8,838 nt of DNA from an uncultured Thermoleophilia bacterium (lineage in GTDB: Bacteria > Actinomycetota > Thermoleophilia > Gaiellales > F1-60-MAGs149). The translations under genes were made by a program, and so were the position numbers. The notes beneath the pieces are model-generated. The model saw only the letters and a program-made list of their open reading frames with translations. It was not told where the DNA came from and did no database searches. The stretch lies in the NCBI GenBank assembly GCA_902806305.1, contig CADCWC010000161.1, forward strand, positions 1 through 8,838, written 5' to 3'. Below are positions 1 to 5,688 of this stretch, piece after piece (the first letter of the stretch is position 1; each line of letters starts with the position of its first letter).

Positions 1-501
1 GGGTGGCTCCGCGTCTTCGGCCCCGGGACGGCCGGTGACGTCAAGTGGTGGCTCGGCTCGACGCTCACCGCGGTCCGCCGGGCGCTCGTCGAGCTCCAGG
101 CGGTCGAGGTGGACCTCGACGGGCAGGTCGGCTACCTGCTGCCGGACGACCAGGAGCCGACCGACCCGGTCGAGCCGTGGGCCGCGCTCCTGCCGTCGCT
201 CGATCCCACCACCATGGGGTGGTACGAGCGGTCGTGGTACCTCGGCGCGTACCGGTCGCAGCTCTTCGACACGAACGGCAACGCCGGACCCACGGCCTGG
301 TGGGACGGACGGATCGTTGGTGGCTGGTGCCAGCGCGCCGGCGGAGAAGTCGTCGTGCAGCTGCTCGACGACATCGGCTCGGACGGACGGCGCGCCGTCG
401 AGCACGAGGCCGACCGGCTGACCAGCTGGCTCGCCGGCACACGGGTCCTGCCGCGGTTCCCCTCACCGCTGTCGAGGAGCCCGGCCGCGAACGACGCGTG
501 A
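1..501 (+). CDS. Winged-helix DNA-binding protein, YcaQ/AlkZ-like (HTH_42 family), 3' part
   Basis: The reading frame is open from base 1 and ends at TGA 499-501, giving 166 residues; the N-terminal part lies outside the window. The fragment matches the C-terminal part of the winged-helix family that includes the DNA glycosylases AlkZ and AlkX/YcaQ. Visible family features are FGPGTAGDVKWW (residues 6-17), LLPSLDPTTMGW (63-74), the aromatic run WYERSWYLG (74-82), LFDTNGNAGPT (88-98) and WWDGRIVGGW (100-109). In characterised members the protein binds damaged or cross-linked duplex DNA in the cytoplasm and excises alkylated bases. The catalytic residues of AlkZ lie towards the N-terminus, which is missing here, so I cannot say whether this copy is a glycosylase or only a DNA-binding paralogue. 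The last 15 residues are a low-complexity tail. The next gene starts 89 bases downstream on the same strand with its own strong ribosome binding site. Confidence 0.85.
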   Translation, partial: GWLRVFGPGTAGDVKWWLGSTLTAVRRALVELQAVEVDLDGQVGYLLPDDQEPTDPVEPWAALLPSLDPTTMGWYERSWYLGAYRSQLFDTNGNAGPTAWWDGRIVGGWCQRAGGEVVVQLLDDIGSDGRRAVEHEADRLTSWLAGTRVLPRFPSPLSRSPAANDA

Positions 502-544
502 CCGAGGTGCATCGAGCGCGGGGCGGGTCAGAGGAGTAGGCTCG

Positions 545-561
545 CACGGCGCGACGCCGTG
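545..561. repeat. 7-bp inverted repeat (hairpin) upstream of the exported protein gene
   Basis: CACGGCG and CGCCGTG flank a 3-base loop CGA, giving a perfect 7-bp stem. It lies between the stop of the winged-helix gene (501) and the start at 591. It could end the upstream transcript (no U-tract follows), form part of the leader of the next gene, or act as an operator. Short GC palindromes arise often by chance at this base composition, so confidence is low. Confidence 0.3.
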
Positions 562-590
562 ACGGTGTCGCCCGAGCGGAGGAGGACGAC

Positions 591-1070
591 ATGGAGCGTC
601 TGGACCGCAAGCGGCTGCTGGCCGGCGCAGGGGTGGGCGCCGCGGGCCTGCTGGCCGCGCCGGCCGTGGCCGGCGCCGGCGGCGACGACCGTCGACACCC
701 GGCCGAGGGGACGTGGCTCGCCCACGTCACCGGCACGCTGCCCGACGGCACCCAGCTCGACGCCTTCGGCATGGGGGTCTACCTGCGCGGCGGGGTGGCG
801 CTGGAGATCGCGTCGATCACCCCGGCGCCGTCCTACGGCGCCTGGAAGGCGCGCAGCCGCCGTCGGTTCCGGGCCCGGTTCCGGCGGTTCCGGTTCACTG
901 CCGCCGGCGCGCCCGCAGGCTTCGAGGAGGGTGTCCTGAACGCCCGCGTCGACGCCGACGGGGACTCGTTTCGCGGGCAGGGCCTGATCCAGGGCTACGA
1001 CCAGGGCGGCGCCGCGGTGGGGACCGCGGTGGAGGTGCGCCTCGAGGCGACGCGGTTCACGGTCGACTGA
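591..1070 (+). CDS. Small exported protein of unknown function, beta-rich, Arg/Phe-rich core
   Basis: 159 residues. The ATG start is supported by AGGAGG at 580-585, five bases upstream. The N-terminus looks like an export signal: basic DRKR (residues 5-8), hydrophobic LLAGAGVGAAGLLAAPAV (9-26), and an AVA-G junction near residue 27. The position where Tat signals have twin arginines reads R6-K7-R8, so it is a near-consensus Tat signal rather than RR; Sec export is the alternative. The mature part has alternating polar and hydrophobic residues typical of a small beta-barrel, starting GTWLAHVTGTLPDG (40-53) and ending in short strands such as VEVRLEATRFTV. It resembles uncharacterised actinobacterial secreted barrels that share a GTW...LPDG opening, recalled without a search. 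Residues 86-102 are unusually basic and aromatic (see findings). No catalytic motif is visible. It is convergent with the endonuclease gene, separated by a strong hairpin. Confidence 0.85.
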   Translation: MERLDRKRLLAGAGVGAAGLLAAPAVAGAGGDDRRHPAEGTWLAHVTGTLPDGTQLDAFGMGVYLRGGVALEIASITPAPSYGAWKARSRRRFRARFRRFRFTAAGAPAGFEEGVLNARVDADGDSFRGQGLIQGYDQGGAAVGTAVEVRLEATRFTVD

Positions 1071-1073
1071 CCT

Positions 1074-1099
1074 CGTCGGCGGCCGGCTCGCCGCCGACG
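1074..1099. terminator. Bidirectional hairpin terminator between convergent genes
   Basis: CGTCGGCGGC (1074-1083) and GCCGCCGACG (1090-1099) form a perfect 10-bp stem around the 6-base loop CGGCTC. It sits in the 36-base gap between two convergent stop codons (1070 on +, 1107 on -). A second stem, CGGCCTC/GAGGCCG with a 4-base loop (1102-1119), lies directly beside it and covers the endonuclease stop codon. Neither has a U-tract, which is common for high-GC actinobacterial terminators. The structure is seen directly; the terminator function is inferred from its position. Confidence 0.65.
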
Positions 1100-1106
1100 T
1101 GCGGCC

Positions 1107-2075
1107 TCAGCCGAGGCCGGCCGCGAAGGCGATCGTCGAGGCCCACTCGGGGTGGTCGATGAGCGGGTTCCGGTTGCCCTGCAGCTCGTGGATCGCCTGG
1201 TTGCGGTGCAGCTCGTACGGCGTCGGCGGCTCGGCGGCGTGCCAGGCGAGCAGCGTGGCGAGCCGTGTCGCCTCGAGCTCGGCCGGGGCGTCCTGGACGG
1301 CGGCGGGGTAGCGCAGGATGAAGTAGAGGACGGCCCGTGCGGCCGGCCCCTTGCCGTGCTCGGGCTCGAAGCGTCCCGGCTCGAGGCGCCCGCACGCGTG
1401 CCGGATGACGCGTTCGGCGTGGGGGAACTCGAAGTAGGGCGTGTTGCCGCGGAAGCTGTTGCAGCCGCTCTCACACGCGAACAGGTGATGCAGATCGCCG
1501 CGCATCGGCTCGCGCTTCGCGAACCACGACTGCGGCACCACGTGCTCGCAGTTGTAGGGCAGCTCCTCCTCGAGCGCGCTCGGCGCGTCGTCGGGGGAGC
1601 CGTCGTCCTCGCCGGCGATCGGGAGGCCTCGGCTCCGCGCCCGCTCGAGCCGGCGCTCGGCGATCTCCGCATCGGCGCGGATGAACTCCGCCGCGTCGAA
1701 CGTGCGGCCGGAGTAGAGGCTGCGCAGGCGCAGGTCCGGGTGCAGGTCGACCCACGGGTAGACCCGCACCGCGGGCTTGTAGGGGAGCTCGGTGGTGTGC
1801 GTCGCGGCCAGCAGGTCGGTCAGCGCGCCGTAGAGCGCACGGCCGTCGGAGCGACCCGCGACGGTCGCGTAGTAGCCGTCGCGCGTGCGGCGGTCCACGG
1901 CCTCGTCGTAGTACGGACGGTCCGGCGCCCGTGTGAGCTCCGCGAGCGCCTCCCGGAGTCGCGTGGCCGTCCTCGGATCGCGCACCACCGCCATGCAGGC
2001 CTCCCGGAGAGCGGCGCGGATCGTCTCATCCGCGCCGCCTCCGGTCAACGGGACGGACTCAGGCCGGGACCCCAT
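1107..2075 (-). CDS. Endonuclease I family nuclease (EndA/Bsn-like, His-Me finger)
   Basis: 322 residues. The core matches endonuclease I (PF04231): YNCEHVVPQSWF (174-185) supplies the metal-binding Glu177 and general-base His178, PMRGDLHHLFA (190-200) follows, and NSFRGN (206-211) supplies the Asn expected to complete the metal site. Downstream are GKGPAARAVLYFILRYP (241-257) and the conserved end HRNQAIHELQGNRNPLIDHPEW (290-311). Family members cleave DNA, and sometimes RNA, without sequence specificity using Mg2+ or Ca2+. Most are periplasmic or secreted, but this N-terminus (MGSRPESVPLTGGG) is polar and has no signal peptide. Residues 20-150 form a long N-terminal region with charged helices. 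The ATG at 2073-2075 lies 17 bases inside the upstream VOC gene, which suggests translational coupling; only a weak GA-rich ribosome binding site precedes it. The only other nearby in-frame start I see is a TTG at Leu10, and it adds no signal peptide. Confidence 0.88.
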   Translation of the reverse strand: MGSRPESVPLTGGGADETIRAALREACMAVVRDPRTATRLREALAELTRAPDRPYYDEAVDRRTRDGYYATVAGRSDGRALYGALTDLLAATHTTELPYKPAVRVYPWVDLHPDLRLRSLYSGRTFDAAEFIRADAEIAERRLERARSRGLPIAGEDDGSPDDAPSALEEELPYNCEHVVPQSWFAKREPMRGDLHHLFACESGCNSFRGNTPYFEFPHAERVIRHACGRLEPGRFEPEHGKGPAARAVLYFILRYPAAVQDAPAELEATRLATLLAWHAAEPPTPYELHRNQAIHELQGNRNPLIDHPEWASTIAFAAGLG

Positions 2076-2538
2076 CGGCCGCTCGCTCGAGCTCCGCGAT
2101 CACGATCTTCCGCATGCCGAGCATCGCCTGCATGGCCCGCTGCGCGCGGCCCGGGTCGGCGTCCTGGACGAGCGACAGGAGCCGCTCGGGCACCACCTGC
2201 CAGGAGACGCCGAACCGGTCCTTCAACCACCCGCAGGGCCCGTGCTCGCCGCCCTCGGCCAGGCGGTCCCAGTAGTGGTCGACCTCGTCCTGGTCGGCAC
2301 AGAGGATCTGGAACGAGATCGCCTCGCTGAAGGTGAACTGCGGCCCGCCGTTCAGGCCGACGTACTCGTGCCCGTCGAGGCTGAAGCTGACGGTCATGAC
2401 GCTCCCCTCCTCGCCGGGCGTGCCGGGCCCGTAGCGCGTCACGCTCAGGACCTCCGAGTTCGGGAAGACGGCGGTGTAGAGCGCTGCCGCCTGCTCGGCC
2501 TGTCCGTCGAACCACAGGCAGGGAACGGTCTTGGGCAT
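2059..2538 (-). CDS. PhnB-like VOC-fold protein (3-dmu-9_3-mt family)
   Basis: 159 residues. The start ATG is fixed by GAGAGGAG at 2544-2551, five bases upstream. The sequence fits PF06983 along its whole length: PCLWFDGQAEQAAALYTAVFPNS (6-28), YVGLNGGPQFTFSEAISF (59-76), DEVDHYWDRLAEGGE (84-98), CGWLKDRFGVSWQVVP (102-117) and an Ala/Met-rich C-terminal helix AMQAMLGMRKI (135-145). These proteins fold as paired beta-alpha-beta-beta-beta units of the glyoxalase/bleomycin-resistance (VOC) superfamily. The label 3-demethylubiquinone methyltransferase often attached to them is a misnomer; no methyltransferase motif is present. The substrate is unknown. It is the first gene of a two-gene unit with the endonuclease. 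Reading the frame further upstream (to about 2967) would add about 143 residues overlapping the opposite-strand gene at 2695, without a family match, so the 2538 start is preferred. Confidence 0.92.
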   Translation of the reverse strand: MPKTVPCLWFDGQAEQAAALYTAVFPNSEVLSVTRYGPGTPGEEGSVMTVSFSLDGHEYVGLNGGPQFTFSEAISFQILCADQDEVDHYWDRLAEGGEHGPCGWLKDRFGVSWQVVPERLLSLVQDADPGRAQRAMQAMLGMRKIVIAELERAADGVPA

Positions 2539-2612
2539 CGCTGCTCCTCTCGCTGGTCGGGACGTGCCGGGTCGACATGGAGACCGCGGTCCGGCTGGGA
2601 ACTCATCGGTGC

Positions 2613-2647
2613 CCCCGCCCGACCGGTTGGCGCCGAGCCGGGCGGGG
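2613..2647. repeat. 9-bp inverted repeat between divergent genes
   Basis: CCCCGCCCG (2613-2621) and CGGGCGGGG (2639-2647) are perfect inverted copies separated by 17 bases. A 10-bp palindrome GACCGCGGTC lies nearby at 2582-2591. Both fall in the 156-base gap between the divergent starts at 2538 (-) and 2695 (+), where promoters for both directions must lie. They may be operator sites or a leader hairpin for the 85-residue gene. I could not identify a convincing -35/-10 pair in this gap. Confidence 0.4.
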
Positions 2648-2694
2648 TACGGGCTCGGCAGAGCGTACGACGACGTCACGACGAGGAGGCACCT

Positions 2695-2952
2695 GTGCGG
2701 CCGGTGGAGCGGATACGGGACGAGCTGGTCGAGGCGGGGGCGACGGTGCTCGCGGCCGGGTCCGACGGGCAGGATCGCGCCCAGCTCGAGCTCGAGGCGG
2801 GAGCGGCGATCCGTCGCAGCTACGACGAGCTCGGCAGCGACGAGCAGGAGGCGGTGCGCATCGACCTCGCCGTCCCGGAGGGCGCGTCGCCCGACGAGAT
2901 CGGTCTGGCGCTGCTCGACGAGGTGCGACGTCGCGCCGACGCGCGCCCGTAG
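2695..2952 (+). CDS. Hypothetical 85-residue protein
   Basis: The GTG start at 2695-2697 is preceded by a full AGGAGG (2684-2689) with five bases of spacing, strong evidence that this short frame is translated. The stop is TAG 2950-2952. The protein is acidic-basic mixed and predicted mainly helical: RPVERIRDELVEAGATVLA (2-20), a central region rich in Glu, Arg and Ala (28-49), then IDLAVPEGASPDEIGLALLDEV (56-77), which reads as a strand, loop and helix. It has no cysteines, no signal peptide and no membrane segment, so it is probably cytoplasmic. I do not recognise a family. It is divergent from the VOC/endonuclease pair, and the MBL-like gene that follows has its own likely promoter 34 bases after its stop. 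Confidence 0.75.
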   Translation: MRPVERIRDELVEAGATVLAAGSDGQDRAQLELEAGAAIRRSYDELGSDEQEAVRIDLAVPEGASPDEIGLALLDEVRRRADARP

Positions 2953-2985
2953 GACTCGGCTAACCATCTCGAACGCTCGGAGAGG

Positions 2986-3015
2986 TTGACGCGGCCCGGA
3001 GCGGCGCTCTACCGT
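2986..3015 (+). promoter_or_regulatory. Sigma-70-type promoter for the MBL-like gene
   Basis: TTGACG (2986-2991) matches the -35 consensus TTGACA at five of six positions. After 18 bases, TACCGT (3010-3015) matches the actinobacterial TANNNT form of the -10 element. The predicted start of transcription, about 3022, leaves a leader of some 23 bases containing the ribosome binding site AGGAGG (3035-3040). Spacing and position are both right for the gene starting at 3045. Confidence 0.55.
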
Positions 3016-3044
3016 CCCCGATCGACGGCGAACGAGGAGGACGC

Positions 3045-3713
3045 GTGCAGCGACTGGCGGACGGACTGTGGCGCTGGACCGCCCGACACCCGGAGTGGCA
3101 TCCCGCCGGCTTCGGCGACGAGGTGGCGTGCTTCGTGCTGCACGCGGCCGAGGAGACGATCCTGATCGACCCGCTCGTACCCGCGGCGGACGACGATCTC
3201 GCGGCGACGCTCGACGGGCTCGTGCGGGAGCGCGTGCGGATCCTGATCACCATCCCGTACCACGTCCGCAGCTGCGAGCAGCTCCGCGACCGCTGGACCG
3301 GCGACCGGGAGGTGACGATCCACGGTCACGCGCTCGTCGGGCGGCGGCTCGCGGACGCCACGGGCTTCCACCCGCTCAGCCCGGGCGACGAGCTTCCCGG
3401 CGGGATCCGCGCCCATCCGCTCGGCCGACCGCGTCGCGCCGAGATGCCGCTCGAGCTGTCGTCGCACCGGGCCGTCGCGTTCGGGGACGCGGTGGTCGAG
3501 GCCGACGGCGTGCTGCACGTGTGGGAGTCGCCGGTCGACTCCGAGCGTCGTCGGCGCTGGTGGGACGAGCGCTTCGTGCCGACGCTCCGCGCGGTCGCCG
3601 AGCGCCCGGTCGAGCGGGTGCTCGTGACGCACGGCGACCCGGTTCTGGCGGACGGCGGCGCGGCGCTCGCCGCGGCCGTCGACCGCGGGCCCTGGCAGCC
3701 CCCGCGCGGCTGA
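3045..3713 (+). CDS. Metallo-beta-lactamase-fold-like protein with degenerate metal motif
   Basis: 222 residues. The GTG start at 3045 has AGGAGG at 3035-3040, four bases upstream. The layout resembles a compact MBL-fold hydrolase: an N-terminal strand pair with RHPEWHP (14-20), DEVACFVLHAAEETILIDPLVP (25-46) matching the strand that leads to the first Asp (Asp42), a central ITIPYHVRS (68-76) where canonical enzymes carry HxHxDH, AVAFGDAVVEAD (143-154) at the position of the usual GD motif (Asp148), and VTHGDPV (194-200) like the final His-Gly element. Of the expected HxHxDH ligands only His73 remains, so ordinary two-metal hydrolysis is unlikely. The substrate is unknown, and a binding or mono-metal role is possible. 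There is no signal peptide, so it should be cytoplasmic. It has its own likely promoter and is convergent with the VWA gene across a hairpin. Confidence 0.75.
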   Translation: MQRLADGLWRWTARHPEWHPAGFGDEVACFVLHAAEETILIDPLVPAADDDLAATLDGLVRERVRILITIPYHVRSCEQLRDRWTGDREVTIHGHALVGRRLADATGFHPLSPGDELPGGIRAHPLGRPRRAEMPLELSSHRAVAFGDAVVEADGVLHVWESPVDSERRRRWWDERFVPTLRAVAERPVERVLVTHGDPVLADGGAALAAAVDRGPWQPPRG

Positions 3714-3739
3714 CCCCATCGGGCCGCCGTCGCGGGGGC
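3698..3739. terminator. Bidirectional hairpin terminator between convergent genes
   Basis: GCCCCCGCG plus CGGC (3698-3710) pairs with GCCG plus CGCGGGGGC (3726-3739), with a single bulged T at 3730, giving about 13 base pairs around a 15-base loop. The stop codon of the MBL-like gene (3711-3713) is in the loop and the stop of the opposing VWA gene is at 3746. It has no U-tract. The position between two convergent stops supports a shared terminator. Confidence 0.55.
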
Positions 3740-3745
3740 CGTCGT

Positions 3746-4750
3746 TCAGACCAGTCGGTTGAACCAGAGCGCGGAGAGCGCCCCGGCGCCGAGCAGGAGC
3801 GCGGCTCCCGCGGCGGCGAAGGCGGCCGTGATCTCCTGCTCCTCCTGCTCGGTCCCGACGCGCGAGCCGAGCTCCTCGTAGACCTGCTCCAGCGCGGCGT
3901 CGTCGGGCGCCTCGAAGAACTGGCCCCCCGTCTCCTCGGCGACGCTCCGCAGCGTCTCGCGGTCGGGCGGGACCTCGACGGACCGAAGCTGACCGCTCGC
4001 CGGGTCGGGGACCTCGATCGTGCCGCCCTGGGTGCCGAGCGCCACGGTGTAGACCGGGACGCCGAGCGCCCGGGCCTGCGCCGCCGCCTCGGCGGGCTCG
4101 GTGCGGCCCTGGGTGTTCGCGCCGTCCGAGAGCAGCAGGACGACGAGCGGCGGGTCGTCGTCCGGGTCGGACCCGGACGGTGCGGCGGCGCCGTCGTCCG
4201 ACTCGGCCGTATCGGGCTCGCGCGCGAACTCGGCCGAGCGCACGATCGCGTCGCCGAGGGCCGTGCCGCCGTCGGGGCGCATCCCGTCGAGCGCGCGGTG
4301 GACGACGTCCCGGTCCTCCGTCGGCGGCGTCAGGACCTCGGCGGCGGTGGAGAACCGGACGACGCCGATCTTGACGGTGTCCGGCACCCGGTCGACGAAC
4401 GTCGAGGCCGCGGCCTGTGCGGCGTCGAAGCGGTTCGGGGCCACGTCGGTGGCGATCATCGACAGCGAGGTGTCCATGGTCAGCACGACCGACGCCTCCT
4501 CGGTCGGCACGTCGACCGTGCGCTGCGGCCGCGCGGCACCGACGAGCAGGGCGCTGAGCGCGAGCAGGAGCAGCGCGGGCGGCACGTGGCGCCGCCAGGC
4601 CGGCGAGCGCTCGACGACCGACCCGAGCAGGTCGAGGTTGGTGAAGCGCGCCGCGTAGCGCTGACGCCGCCGCTGGAGCACGACGTAGCCGACGGCCGCG
4701 AGCGGCACCAGCAGGAGGCCCCAGAGGTACAGGGGCCAGACGAAGCTCAT
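3746..4750 (-). CDS. VWA-domain membrane protein, BatA-like
   Basis: 334 residues, third gene of the MoxR operon. Two membrane segments at the N-terminus (about 5-25 and 56-73) and one at the C-terminus (about 308-329) flank a von Willebrand A domain. Its metal-ion-dependent adhesion site is intact: DTSLS (93-97), Thr163 in DGGTALGDA (160-168) and Asp209 in LLLSDG (205-210). N-terminal residues VWPLYLWGLLLVPL match the aerotolerance/BatA type. In Bat systems such proteins sit in the inner membrane and work with a MoxR ATPase on envelope integrity or oxidative stress; the exact client is unknown. A flexible acidic insertion lies at about 178-200 inside the VWA domain. The start ATG overlaps the DUF58 stop by four bases (ATGA), with GGAAGG at 4758-4763 as ribosome binding site. 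There is no second VWA protein (BatB) or BatD downstream: the next gene is convergent and unrelated. Confidence 0.93.
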   Translation of the reverse strand: MSFVWPLYLWGLLLVPLAAVGYVVLQRRRQRYAARFTNLDLLGSVVERSPAWRRHVPPALLLLALSALLVGAARPQRTVDVPTEEASVVLTMDTSLSMIATDVAPNRFDAAQAAASTFVDRVPDTVKIGVVRFSTAAEVLTPPTEDRDVVHRALDGMRPDGGTALGDAIVRSAEFAREPDTAESDDGAAAPSGSDPDDDPPLVVLLLSDGANTQGRTEPAEAAAQARALGVPVYTVALGTQGGTIEVPDPASGQLRSVEVPPDRETLRSVAEETGGQFFEAPDDAALEQVYEELGSRVGTEQEEQEITAAFAAAGAALLLGAGALSALWFNRLV

Positions 4751-5688
4751 CGCAGGGCCTTCCGATCGGCGGAGCGGACGAAGCCGGCGAAGGCGCGGAG
4801 CCAGTCGCCGGCGGTGGAGAGCACGACGTGCCGCGTCCCGAGGCGGGCCAGGGCGGCGGCGAGGGCGGCCCGGGCGGCCTCGGCGGCGGCGGCGAAGCGC
4901 TCGCGGAGCGCGCGGCTCCGGGTGTCGACCCGCAGCTGGCGACCCGTCTCGGGGTCGACCAGGGTGAGGTCCCCGACGTCCGGCAGCGACTGCTCGCGCG
5001 GGTCGCGGATCTCGACGGCGACGACGTCGTGTCGACCGGCGAGGTCGAGCATCGGCCGGCGCCAGTCGCGCGTCCCGCGGAAGTCGGACACGACCAGCAC
5101 GAGGCCCGACCGGCGCGCGAAGCGGCTCGTCCGGCTCAACGCCTCGCCGAGCGAGGTCGGACCGACCAGGCCGGGGTCCTCAGCGCGACGGAGCTCGAGC
5201 AGGAGGCCGAGCATGCCCGCCCGCCCGGGTCGTGGCGGGACGACGGTCGGGCGATCGCCGCCGAACGTCACGACGCCGAGCCGGTTGCCGTGCCGGCCCG
5301 CCAGATGGCCCGCCGCCAGGCAGACGCCCTCGGCCACGTCGATCTTGCGCCGGTCGGCGGTGCCGAACAGCATCGACGGCGACGTGTCGAGGACGATCCA
5401 GGTGGTCAGCGACCGCTCGGCGATCTGCTCGCGCAGATGCGTCTCGCCGGTCCGCGCCGTGACGTTCCAGTCGATCTGTCGGACGTCGTCGCCAGGGACG
5501 TACGGGCGGATGCGGGCCAGCTCCGTCCCGCGGCCGAGCGCCGTCGATCGGTGGTCGCCGGCCGTCAGGGCCTCGATGCGGCGGCCCAGCGAGACGTCGA
5601 GCGCCCGCAGGAGGGCCTCCGGCATCGGGCCGGGACCGGGCCTGGCCGGGGTCCGGACGACGGAGAGGCTGGGGGTGGCCACCGTCAC
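4747..5688 (-). CDS. DUF58 domain protein (MoxR partner)
   Basis: 313 residues, second gene of the operon. The DUF58 signature is clear: RPYVPGDDVRQIDWNVTAR (61-79), followed by a VWA-like fold with DTSPSM (101-106), a Thr in GPTSLGEAL (176-184) and VVSDFRG (199-205), so a metal-site arrangement resembling MIDAS is retained. No membrane segment is seen; the protein is predicted to be cytoplasmic or peripheral at the membrane. An Ala-rich helix (about 258-284) and a C-terminal region (to AFAGFVRSADRKALR) follow. DUF58 proteins are almost always encoded next to MoxR ATPases and are thought to link the ATPase to its client, but no biochemical activity is settled. The GTG start (5686-5688) overlaps the MoxR stop by four bases (GTGA), and its own stop overlaps the BatA start, so translation of all three is probably coupled. 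Confidence 0.93.
   Translation of the reverse strand: MTVATPSLSVVRTPARPGPGPMPEALLRALDVSLGRRIEALTAGDHRSTALGRGTELARIRPYVPGDDVRQIDWNVTARTGETHLREQIAERSLTTWIVLDTSPSMLFGTADRRKIDVAEGVCLAAGHLAGRHGNRLGVVTFGGDRPTVVPPRPGRAGMLGLLLELRRAEDPGLVGPTSLGEALSRTSRFARRSGLVLVVSDFRGTRDWRRPMLDLAGRHDVVAVEIRDPREQSLPDVGDLTLVDPETGRQLRVDTRSRALRERFAAAAEAARAALAAALARLGTRHVVLSTAGDWLRAFAGFVRSADRKALR

Noticed and set aside
537..542. TAGGCT as a -10 element for the exported protein gene
   Set aside because: It fits TANNNT, but no -35-like sequence is present at 17-18 bases and such hexamers are frequent by chance.
1152..2330. A 392-codon plus-strand frame opposite the nuclease and VOC genes
   Set aside because: Low-complexity Arg/Val/Gly composition, no ribosome binding site or domain, and the opposite strand carries clear protein families.
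2539..2967. N-terminal extension of the VOC protein to an upstream start
   Set aside because: It would overlap the well-started 85-residue gene on the other strand, adds sequence foreign to the family, and the internal ATG at 2538 has an excellent ribosome binding site.
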